17,606 nucleotides of DNA from an archaeon. GTDB lineage: Archaea > Micrarchaeota > Micrarchaeia > Anstonellales > Bilamarchaeaceae. Both the position numbers and the translations under genes were made by a program. Below are positions 4,879-12,199 of this stretch, one piece after another; the first letter of the stretch is position 1; the number at the start of each line of letters is the position of its first letter. The DNA lies in NCBI GenBank assembly GCA_020052325.1, contig JAGVPF010000153.1, positions 1 through 17,606 of the forward strand, given 5' to 3'. The notes under the pieces were generated by a model that saw nothing but the letters and a program-made list of their open reading frames with translations, searched no databases and had not been told where the DNA came from.

Positions 4879-6564
4879 GTGGGTCAGGCAACCGAGAACT
4901 GCGTGGGGAGCGACGAGCCTTCCGAATACTCCAAGGCCGTAGCCAAGGGAAGCATGTGGAGCCTTGCAGGCAGCGGGGTTTTCTACGCGATATCGTTCGT
5001 TTACAGCATTATCATCGCAAGGGCGGTAAGCCAGGATGACCTGGGCCTGTTCTTCCTCGCCTTGAGCGTCACATCGATGAGCGCCGTGTTCGATGACCTT
5101 GGGCTTGCCAGCGCGCTTGCGAGGTATGTGCCTTTTTTCGAGGGCAAATCCGAGAAAGGGAAAATCCGCGCGCTAATCAGCATGTCGCAAAAGCTCGTGA
5201 CGCTGTCTGCCATCGTAACCGTGGCGGTTCTTTGGCTCGGGGCCGACATGATAAGTGGAATCTACCAGAAGCCCGAGCTCGCAGAGCCCCTGCGGCTGCT
5301 TTCGACCTTCCTCCTGCTCAGCAACCTCTTCGGAGTGAACACGTCCTTCATCCGCGGCAGGGCGGACATCCGGACCGTACAGATGCTCCAGGCGTTCCAG
5401 AACTCCCTCAAGCTCGCCCTCACACTCGTCCTCTTCCAGCTTTACGGGGCTTCGGCACTGACACTCGCCGGGGCATTCCTGCTCTCGTTCATCCCCCCGA
5501 CGCTCCTTTCGTTCTTCCTGGTCAGCAGGAAATCCGCCGACCTTCCGGAATCGGATGGCATCGGCATGTCCCAGATGGCGACGGAGATACTCCCCTTCGG
5601 GCTGATGATGAGCCTGGCCACCTCCCTAAGCGTCCTTATTCTCTCGGCCAGCCGGCTTCTGTTGGGGTATCTCAGCGACCCTGCGACCTCCATCCAGATG
5701 GTGGCCATGTATTCGGTGAGCGCGACGCTGGCCGCCATCCTCCTCACACTGCCCGCTTCCATCGGCAGCATATTCCTCCCCGTCATGTCGAAACTGTACG
5801 GGAAAAACGACCTTGCGCAGATGCGCACCGTCACTGAGACGGCTCAGCGCTGGTCCTTGTTCATAACGATTCCATTCGGCCTGGTCATGATGGTTTTCTC
5901 CCCGGACATCCTGGCCCTTCTTTATGGAGACTCATACCGGCAGGCCGGGCCAGTCCTCTCGATACTCGCATTCGGCGTCGTGCTTCGTGTCATGGCGTAC
6001 ATGCTTTACATGACGCTTGCCGCCATGCGGCTTGTCAAGGTGCAGCTGAAAATGCTCCTGATCTCCGGCTCAATCAACCTTGCCGCATGCATCCTCCTGA
6101 TACCCCGATTCGGCATGGAGGGGGCGGCGGTAGCGGCTGTCTGCGGGTTCGCGGTCAGCGCTATCCAGTCGGGCTATTATTCGCACAAGCATTTCGGGTT
6201 CGTCTTGCCCCCGGAAGTGTGGAAACTCGCGCTCGCTGCGCTGATTACCCTCCTCTTCATCGTGCTCCTAAGCCCGGGCGCCTCATCCATACCAGCATTC
6301 CTCAGCGGGTTGCTCGGCCCGGACACTCCTTTCTATATTGCGAAAGCAATGTATCTGGCCTACCTCGCACTCCTGGTCAGCTTCACAATTCCGTTGTATG
6401 CAACTCTCGCGCTGGCGCTGAAATGCTTCCGCAAAGAGGATGTGGCGATGATGAAAAAAGCCCTCGGAAAGATGCGGCTGCCAGCCGGAATGATATCACT
6501 CGCCGTCGCATTAGCATCCTACGGTATCGAACTTCCTGATAAGGGCGGTTCAACCCGCTCATAA
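4879..6564 (+). CDS. Wzx/MATE-type polysaccharide flippase
   Basis: A 561-residue integral membrane protein with about 14 predicted transmembrane helices. The N-terminal part is typical of the polysaccharide biosynthesis / oligosaccharide flippase family: an amphipathic start, then a first helix region running SGVFYAISFVYSIIIARAVS, followed by DLGLFFLALSV and DLGLASALARYVPFFEG. Such proteins flip lipid-linked oligosaccharides from the cytoplasmic to the outer face of the membrane. The start is uncertain: GTG at 4879 has the best-spaced ribosome-binding site, while TTG at 4873 overlaps the stop of the upstream remnant and would add two residues. It is probably co-transcribed with that remnant. 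It lies among glycosyltransferases and opposite a pyruvyl transferase, which fits export of a surface glycan or of an N-glycan precursor. Substrate is unknown. Confidence 0.87.
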   Translation: MGQATENCVGSDEPSEYSKAVAKGSMWSLAGSGVFYAISFVYSIIIARAVSQDDLGLFFLALSVTSMSAVFDDLGLASALARYVPFFEGKSEKGKIRALISMSQKLVTLSAIVTVAVLWLGADMISGIYQKPELAEPLRLLSTFLLLSNLFGVNTSFIRGRADIRTVQMLQAFQNSLKLALTLVLFQLYGASALTLAGAFLLSFIPPTLLSFFLVSRKSADLPESDGIGMSQMATEILPFGLMMSLATSLSVLILSASRLLLGYLSDPATSIQMVAMYSVSATLAAILLTLPASIGSIFLPVMSKLYGKNDLAQMRTVTETAQRWSLFITIPFGLVMMVFSPDILALLYGDSYRQAGPVLSILAFGVVLRVMAYMLYMTLAAMRLVKVQLKMLLISGSINLAACILLIPRFGMEGAAVAAVCGFAVSAIQSGYYSHKHFGFVLPPEVWKLALAALITLLFIVLLSPGASSIPAFLSGLLGPDTPFYIAKAMYLAYLALLVSFTIPLYATLALALKCFRKEDVAMMKKALGKMRLPAGMISLAVALASYGIELPDKGGSTRS

Positions 6565-6660
6565 ACCCGGGCAACGCGATATGCTACCGGTCTAGTCCTT
6601 AACGCGCAACCTGACTTTGGGGATACCCCGGCAACATCGGGTCCGGAGCCCTACTGATGG

Positions 6661-6668
6661 TTTTAAAG
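6661..6668 (+). promoter_or_regulatory. TATA box (TTTTAAAG) of the GT4 gene
   Basis: TTTTAAAG lies 24-31 bases upstream of the ATG at 6692 in the gap after the flippase gene, and no Shine-Dalgarno site precedes the ATG. It decides the start in favour of a leaderless transcript. Confidence 0.6.
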
Positions 6669-6691
6669 TATTTTTTCATCAGATTCAGACT

Positions 6692-7792
6692 ATGCGGGTC
6701 CTTCTTGTCTCCCAAACGCAGAATGCACCCACTATAACCGGTGAAATGATTTTCGTGGAAAATCTCACCCGCGGCCTCATCGAATCAGGCATCAATATCC
6801 AAAGCTGCGAAGTTGGCACTGACTTCCTCCCCAATCAGGACCTATCCAGAGTAATCCGTTACACGCGCATCCCCGGAATCGTGCGAGCGTACAGCTCGTT
6901 GCGCGGAAGGCATAATTACGACGTCATCCACTTCCTGGATTCGTCTCTCGCTTCGTCCGGGTTAGGGATGAAGGGAATCAAGGTCGCGTCGTCGCATATT
7001 CTCGGAAGTTCGCATTTCGGTTTCAGGGGAGATAAGAACCCCGTGTCGCGAGCAATCGAATCCGCATATTCGCTATATTCTAATGCCATCGATGGCTTTT
7101 CCTTCCGGAGGATGGATAAGGTCGTAGCAGGATCTACATTCCACTCAGCTGATCTTCGGGAAACGTTCAATCTGCCCCTCTCCAAGCTTGAGGTCATCCC
7201 GCCTGGTGTGGATTCGAAGATGATTCGGGACTGCTCCCGTGCAGACCTCAAATCACTCTTTGGATGCGAGCATACGGTGGCATACATCGCCCGCCTAGAT
7301 AGTCCGGCCAAGGGACTCGCGCATTTCATGGAGGCGGCCGCCCTGCTGAAAGGCGAGGATATCGCCTTTGTTATTGTCGGAGATGGGACGGAGCGCAGGC
7401 ATTTTGAAAAAATCGTGAAAGAGCGGAGGTTGGGGGGAAAAGTTTTCTTTCTCGGCGCACTCGGTTTTGCGGAAAAGACAAGCATCCAGAAATCTGCAGA
7501 TGCGGTCGTGATACCCTCGGTTTCGGAAACTTTCTGCATGGTGTTCGCCGAATCGCTTGCGGCCGGGGTACCAGTCGTAGCTTTCGACCTTCCCTTCTGG
7601 AAAGGGCTCTACGACGGGGCGGGCGTTTTTGTGGAGCTGGATGCGGCGTCGCTGGCAAAGGGGATAACCGACGCAATCCATAATGCCGCCCTAAGAAAGC
7701 GGCTGGCATCAAAAGGCCTGGCCCTTGCGGAGAAGTACGATGTAAAAAATACTATATCCGCTTATATCCGGCTTTACGAAGCTCTCGTTTGA
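6692..7792 (+). CDS. GT4-family glycosyltransferase
   Basis: A 366-residue GT-B fold glycosyltransferase. It opens with MRVLLVSQTQNAPTITGE, the glycine/threonine acceptor loop of the N-terminal Rossmann domain. The C-terminal donor domain shows IPPGVD (169-174), a YIARLDSPAKG nucleotide-sugar loop (198-208), VIVGDG (227-232) and the EX7E motif Glu279-Glu287 (SETFCMVFAESLAAGVPVVA), which are diagnostic of retaining GT4 enzymes. An open frame extends upstream to a TTG at 6617, but the TATA box at 6661-6668 and the start of homology favour the ATG at 6692. There is no membrane helix, so it would act at the inner face of the membrane. The stop lies only 14 bases from the stop of the convergent small membrane protein gene. 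Donor and acceptor are unknown. Confidence 0.88.
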   Translation: MRVLLVSQTQNAPTITGEMIFVENLTRGLIESGINIQSCEVGTDFLPNQDLSRVIRYTRIPGIVRAYSSLRGRHNYDVIHFLDSSLASSGLGMKGIKVASSHILGSSHFGFRGDKNPVSRAIESAYSLYSNAIDGFSFRRMDKVVAGSTFHSADLRETFNLPLSKLEVIPPGVDSKMIRDCSRADLKSLFGCEHTVAYIARLDSPAKGLAHFMEAAALLKGEDIAFVIVGDGTERRHFEKIVKERRLGGKVFFLGALGFAEKTSIQKSADAVVIPSVSETFCMVFAESLAAGVPVVAFDLPFWKGLYDGAGVFVELDAASLAKGITDAIHNAALRKRLASKGLALAEKYDVKNTISAYIRLYEALV

Positions 7793-7806
7793 TGGCGAGC
7801 CCCTTT

Positions 7807-8148
7807 CTACCCGTCCATCCCAATACCGCCCCGGCTTTTCATCTGCTCCAGGGCGAGAGCCAGAACACCCGCGCTGACAATCCAATAAGCTGAATTCGCA
7901 GCCGCGTTTGCGGTGACGCCCGGTTGACTGAAAAATGCTGCGGCAATAATGAGCCCTGCTGCGCCAGAAGCGACTAGCACCCCTGCATCCCATCCCATCC
8001 GTAGATATGCCACTGCAATTGCGAGGGACGCCGCCACGTTGAAAAACTCATTCCCCATAATGGTTCCGGCAATCTGGGCAAGGACGGGGATGGCGTACGC
8101 GGCTGAATTGCCGGATTTCCCGATATCCTTCCCTTCAGGCTTTGCCAT
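7807..8148 (-). CDS. small four-helix membrane protein B (module partner of GT-C-like B)
   Basis: A 113-residue protein with about four hydrophobic helices and no family I recognise. It is a paralogue of the protein at 11759-12199. Without any gap, Gly-Asn at 32-33, Trp-Asp at 53-54, Thr-Ala-Asn at 79-81 and Tyr-Trp at 88-89 line up at identical spacing (21, 26 and 9 residues). The ATG at 8148 is preceded by a strong ribosome-binding site (AAGGAGGG, 8157-8164) eight bases away. A GTG at 8157 is also in frame but lies inside that site. The gene overlaps the end of the large GT-C-like gene by 14 bases, so the two are translationally coupled. It is the last gene of the minus-strand operon. A partner or accessory subunit of the large membrane protein is my inference. 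Confidence 0.72.
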   Translation of the reverse strand: MAKPEGKDIGKSGNSAAYAIPVLAQIAGTIMGNEFFNVAASLAIAVAYLRMGWDAGVLVASGAAGLIIAAAFFSQPGVTANAAANSAYWIVSAGVLALALEQMKSRGGIGMDG

Positions 8149-10654
8149 CGGATGCACCCTCCTTCCAGGCCGTCAGCGCAAGACCCCCTGCACAGGCTGC
8201 AATCGCCGCCAGGCTTACAATCATCGCCTGCTCGTACCTTTCCTGCGACTTATACCTCAGCCTGATTTCCAGCTCACCGGTCTCATTGACCCAGTACCCG
8301 TTCATCGTGTCATACAGGCTTATCGGCATGATCGTGCCTATCTGCCGGCCATCCCTATATACCTCCGCAATCCATTGCGTGTCATATGTCTCAGCAAATG
8401 CCAGCAGGAACGGTTTTTGGGCGCTGATTTTCATATGCCATCTTGTCGGGTCGACGTTGCTGTACTCCTCTATCCTGGCCGGGGGCGGGGTTCCTATTGC
8501 GAAAGGGCCGCCCGATGAGCCGTTTTCGTACCTGTATACAAGTATGGCATCCAGGCTGTCCGACCGGTTGCTGCGTTTAATCCGGATGTCCGAGGCCCCA
8601 TTCTCCAGATGGAACGGCCCGCTCAGGACATATCCGTCCTCTGCAATCCGAAGGCTGAGATTGTTGCCCCCAACAGCCACCGCGAATGACCCATTTCCAA
8701 GCAAAGCAATGCCGTAATCCCCGCCCTCGGGGAAATCCATGCTGGCGCTTAGGTTCCCGGGAAAAAATACCGAGGTCCGGTTGCTCGACTCCGGTGAAAC
8801 GAGCTTATGCTTCTGGCCATCCAGTCCGGATTCGGCTTCGATTGAATATATCGGACTGCCGGATGCGGCAGAGCCGTTACGGCCAATCCCCGTGGCGAAA
8901 TACTTTCCGAACGATACGTTTTCGCTGGTCAGCGCGTAATCCTCCGATGGGATGTGGAACAGCGGTTCCATTGAAACGGCATCCGCGATTATCGCGCCGT
9001 CATATACTCGAAGCGGTGTTGACGCTTTCCCATCGTGGCAAAGCACCATATGCCCTATGTCGGTGCAATCCATCCATCCATACCATTCGAGCGCCTCGCG
9101 GTAATCGGTTGTAATGACGTCCCGGATGTTCAGCGCATCCATCAGCGGCCGTGGCATGACTTTCCACCGCTTCCTATCCTCATAGCCTGCGACGACCTCG
9201 GAATAATACAGTCGCCCGATGCCGGAAATCCTCCTGATGCCTGTATTCGTGCTTGTGTTCTTTCCGCTTGCCGTAGTCGTAGGCAGGCGGTTGTCCATGA
9301 TGCCCGGCCATATCGTCTTGCTGTCAATGCCGACGTGGTCCTTCAGGTACTGGAAGTCGTCGATACCATATGTTGCCGCGTGCACATTGGACATATATGA
9401 CCAGGATGGTGAAAACGCGATGTTTGCCAGCACAAGAGCGGAAAAGCATGCGATGATGGGCAGCCTAAACGCCCGGTCATTCATGCAAGATGCCAATATG
9501 ATTGCGATAATCGGGGGAATCAGGATGCATATCCGTGCCCATTCCCGGAACGGCCGCAGCACAACGCTGAAATCCGATTTGGCGATTGCAAGGAGTGCGG
9601 GGGCGAGGATGCTGTTCTTGGCCCCCTGTGCGATAAAAATAATCGCGAGCAGGCCGGCTAGGGCGAGGATTGACACAATCCTTTCATCACGTCCCATCCT
9701 CCCAAAAGAAAGGCCGAATGACAGGAAAATCAATGCGAAAACGCCGATTGAGGAATACGTGAAAGCAGGATTAGAAAAAATTTCCGTCTTGCTCACCTGA
9801 TACCACCAGTTGTTCGAAAATGCGAAGAGGTTCGCAAGCTCTCCGTTCCTGGAAAGGAGCCGGATGCCGTCCTCGCCTATCCCCGAAACGACCTCTCCCT
9901 GAAGGTTCTGGCCGAGGCTTAATGGCGGCAGATTGATGAGGACGTATATTACCAGCGGGATGAACGCGAGCTTGGCCACATCCGACCATTTCTTGTTTGA
10001 TAAAGCGGCAAACGCGATGACGAACGCGTGGAAGAAAAGGATGTAGATGAGCGAATGCGGCGGGAAACCGAAAAACGCCATCAGGAGGGAATACGCTATG
10101 AGGCGTGAATTTCTGCCGTCCCTTAAAAACATGATTCCGAGGGCCAGGAACAGCGGGACAATCGCATATGTGAACCATATCCATACATGGCAAATCCGTT
10201 CCACGGACCAGAGGTTTAAGAAATAAAACGGGATAAGGGCCAGGATTGCGGCTGAGCAGTATCTCCAGTCCTGAATGAAATTTCTTCCAATCAGGTACAG
10301 TCCCAGTCCGCCCAGAACCATGCTAAGCACAATCAGTGCGCTGGTTAGCTGGCTTTCCGAGAATTCAATCCAGTCCGACAATGCGCTTAAAGCGGCAAGG
10401 GGGTAAAATCGGTTCGTTTCTACCTTGTTGGTGCCCTGGTCGAACGTGTAGAACGTCCATTCTTTCCTAATGGACGCCGAGTCCTCCCCGTATGGTGCAT
10501 TCAGGTCACCGTATGTGAACTGCAGCTTTCCATCGAACAGGGGAGCAAGCACCGGATAATATACGATAATAGTTATCAGCAAACCCAGCAGGAAAGCGGT
10601 AGCTGGCGCGGCGGTCGTATGGAAACCCTCGCCCCCCCTCTTCATCAAAGCCAC
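8135..10654 (-). CDS. GT-C-like polytopic membrane glycosyltransferase B
   Basis: An 839-residue protein with about ten N-terminal membrane helices, a large outer domain and one C-terminal helix. The first loop carries a Gly-Asp pair (49-50, FTYGDLN), where GT-C enzymes keep a catalytic or metal-binding aspartate. A conserved block DWRYCSAAIL and the motif FREWARI are shared with the paralogue at 12199-14661. The outer part has a CX8C pair (MDCTDIGHMVLC), a jelly-roll-like segment (YSIEAESG onward), and a C-terminal stretch with NGYWVNETG, recalling YfhO-type and other GT-C proteins. Such enzymes use polyprenyl-phosphate sugars at the outer face. The start is uncertain: GTG at 10654 has AGGAGG eight bases upstream; ATG at 10645 and TTG at 10756 are alternatives, and the TTG would overlap the GT4 gene. 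Confidence 0.78.
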   Translation of the reverse strand: MALMKRGGEGFHTTAAPATAFLLGLLITIIVYYPVLAPLFDGKLQFTYGDLNAPYGEDSASIRKEWTFYTFDQGTNKVETNRFYPLAALSALSDWIEFSESQLTSALIVLSMVLGGLGLYLIGRNFIQDWRYCSAAILALIPFYFLNLWSVERICHVWIWFTYAIVPLFLALGIMFLRDGRNSRLIAYSLLMAFFGFPPHSLIYILFFHAFVIAFAALSNKKWSDVAKLAFIPLVIYVLINLPPLSLGQNLQGEVVSGIGEDGIRLLSRNGELANLFAFSNNWWYQVSKTEIFSNPAFTYSSIGVFALIFLSFGLSFGRMGRDERIVSILALAGLLAIIFIAQGAKNSILAPALLAIAKSDFSVVLRPFREWARICILIPPIIAIILASCMNDRAFRLPIIACFSALVLANIAFSPSWSYMSNVHAATYGIDDFQYLKDHVGIDSKTIWPGIMDNRLPTTTASGKNTSTNTGIRRISGIGRLYYSEVVAGYEDRKRWKVMPRPLMDALNIRDVITTDYREALEWYGWMDCTDIGHMVLCHDGKASTPLRVYDGAIIADAVSMEPLFHIPSEDYALTSENVSFGKYFATGIGRNGSAASGSPIYSIEAESGLDGQKHKLVSPESSNRTSVFFPGNLSASMDFPEGGDYGIALLGNGSFAVAVGGNNLSLRIAEDGYVLSGPFHLENGASDIRIKRSNRSDSLDAILVYRYENGSSGGPFAIGTPPPARIEEYSNVDPTRWHMKISAQKPFLLAFAETYDTQWIAEVYRDGRQIGTIMPISLYDTMNGYWVNETGELEIRLRYKSQERYEQAMIVSLAAIAACAGGLALTAWKEGASDGKA

Positions 10655-10662
10655 ATCCAAAG

Positions 10663-10668
10663 CCTCCT
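10663..10668 (-). promoter_or_regulatory. ribosome-binding site deciding the GT-C-like B start
   Basis: AGGAGG on the minus strand lies eight bases before the GTG at 10654 and 17 bases before the ATG at 10645, so the GTG is favoured. It sits in the short gap after the GT4 stop at 10674. Confidence 0.55.
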
Positions 10669-10673
10669 GCGAC

Positions 10674-11762
10674 TCACTTCCTCCTTGCGCACGCCCTTTC
10701 CAATATTGATCCGAGTTCCGATGCCGAACGCTGCAAGCCGAAGCCCGCCCCGTCAAGCCGTATCTCCGGGGCCGCTGCGGCAGCGTCTTCCATCCTGCTC
10801 AGGACTGATAAAAAATCCTCCTTTCTGTTCACTAAAACCCCGCCGCCATGCTGGGTGAGTATCTCTCCCGGTCCCATGCAGTTGAACGCCAGGACCGGCG
10901 TCCCGCAGCTGATGGATTCAGCCACGACATATCCGAAAAGCTCCCATTTCTGCGGGCAGATTGTGATGGCTGAAGAGGAATAGGCAGCCGCGAGTTCATC
11001 ATCGGTGCACCCATCAAGGAACGTCAACTTGAAATCCCTGGCCAGTTTCGTTCCGAATTCCCGGTTGCCAAAAGCGGTTATCTCCTCGCCGTTATCCTGC
11101 AATGTCCGGATTATTTCCCTAATGAACGCCGGGTCAGTATCCAGGCCGAATGAGCCGAGGTATACCAGCGCACCCTTCTTCACGTTTTTCTTTATGGGGA
11201 AAAAGATGCCCTGGTCCACGGGCGGGTACACCACGCCTTCCGGTTCGACCCCATAAAGCACCTGGAGCAAAGTGGCAGTGGTGCGGCTGTTGCATATCAC
11301 CGAATTATCCTTTCCCAAAAGGCCCTTGTACGCAGCACGAAAAGCAGAAAACGGCACCAGCCTGCTCAGCCTGTGTTTCATCCTCTTAACTACGGATACC
11401 TCGCTGCTGTCAATGGCATCCACGATGGACTGGGAGCCGAGGAGTATTTGCGCGTATGTGGCGCAGGATATGCCGGTACTTTTTCTAAGGGCGCGGCTGA
11501 TTCTCAATTGCGGTGGGTTGTCGTCCGCCATCACAATGTCAGGATTGGCAGATTTCAGGTGTGTGGAAAGCGCATCGATGCTGGTGAAATTCTCATGGGG
11601 TACGCCCAGTTCTTCCAGATGGTTTAGCATCCTGCCTCCCGCCTTGAGCAGTGCAATAGAAACGTCGTGCCCTTTTATCGCACGCGCCCAGGTGATAAAT
11701 GGGCGGACTGCACCCGCATGGGGATTGCGCCAGCCTCCGTAAACCAAGAAGCAAATCTTCAT
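10674..11762 (-). CDS. GT4-family glycosyltransferase between the two modules
   Basis: A 362-residue GT-B protein. The N-terminus MKICFLVYGGWRNPHAG has the glycine-rich acceptor loop, VYPPVD (178-183) opens the donor domain, LVYLGSFG (199-206) is the nucleotide-sugar loop, and the EX7E motif is Glu274-Glu282 (ELFGYVVAESISCGTPVLAF). These mark a GT4 retaining glycosyltransferase of the cytoplasmic face. The start ATG overlaps the stop of the preceding small membrane protein gene as ATGA, four bases, so the two genes are translationally coupled. It sits between the two copies of the GT-C-like/small-protein module. It shares the GT4 family with the gene at 6692-7792, but the sequences are clearly different, so they probably use different sugars. 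Substrates are unknown. Confidence 0.87.
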   Translation of the reverse strand: MKICFLVYGGWRNPHAGAVRPFITWARAIKGHDVSIALLKAGGRMLNHLEELGVPHENFTSIDALSTHLKSANPDIVMADDNPPQLRISRALRKSTGISCATYAQILLGSQSIVDAIDSSEVSVVKRMKHRLSRLVPFSAFRAAYKGLLGKDNSVICNSRTTATLLQVLYGVEPEGVVYPPVDQGIFFPIKKNVKKGALVYLGSFGLDTDPAFIREIIRTLQDNGEEITAFGNREFGTKLARDFKLTFLDGCTDDELAAAYSSSAITICPQKWELFGYVVAESISCGTPVLAFNCMGPGEILTQHGGGVLVNRKEDFLSVLSRMEDAAAAAPEIRLDGAGFGLQRSASELGSILERACARRK

Positions 11763-12199
11763 CCAGATGACCTTCCGCCGTTTCCATCTCCCCGGATATC
11801 ATGCGAGCGCGTTTTTTTCTTATGCGCCGGTGCGATGCGGGCCCCGTCCCCGGCGCGGCCTTTTTTTCCTGCAATCAGGCCGAGGGCCAATTCCGAGCCC
11901 ATCCTGGCCAGGCCGGCGAAGCAAAGCCAGTATCCGTCTATGGCGATGCTATTCGCCGTCCATTGCGACCACTCTTGAGTGAAACCCGCAAGCAGCAGGG
12001 CTCCAACACCCCAGGCAAGCAGATGCCTCCCATCCCAGTTCCAGATCTGGTAAGCCGCAGCCAGAGCAACCGCGGATGGCGCTATAAACCACTGGTTGCC
12101 GGAGAATATGTAATATGCGATAAACAAATGGCTTGCCGGAAGCAGGATGCTGCCTTTTGCGAGAATCGTTTTTCCCAGCTCTTTTTCATCGACAGGCAT
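11759..12199 (-). CDS. small four-helix membrane protein A (module partner of GT-C-like A)
   Basis: A 146-residue protein with about four hydrophobic helices and a basic, glycine-rich C-terminal tail (about 108-146). No family is recognised. It is a paralogue of the protein at 7807-8148: Gly-Asn at 34-35, Trp-Asp at 55-56, Thr-Ala-Asn at 81-83 and Tyr-Trp at 90-91 align without gaps. Two adjacent ATGs are possible (12202 and 12199); I use 12199 because the ribosome-binding site GGAGG (12208-12212) is then eight bases away, as in the paralogue. Its start overlaps the stop of the GT-C-like A gene, and its stop overlaps the start of the GT4 gene. The repeated pairing with a large GT-C-like protein suggests that the two proteins work together in the membrane; that is inference. 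Confidence 0.72.
   Translation of the reverse strand: MPVDEKELGKTILAKGSILLPASHLFIAYYIFSGNQWFIAPSAVALAAAYQIWNWDGRHLLAWGVGALLLAGFTQEWSQWTANSIAIDGYWLCFAGLARMGSELALGLIAGKKGRAGDGARIAPAHKKKTRSHDIRGDGNGGRSSG

Noticed and set aside
11593..11874. Open frame on the minus strand spanning the junction of the small membrane protein A and GT4 genes in another reading frame
   Set aside because: It has no hydrophobic or domain pattern and lies across two coupled genes; it is best explained as an out-of-frame shadow.
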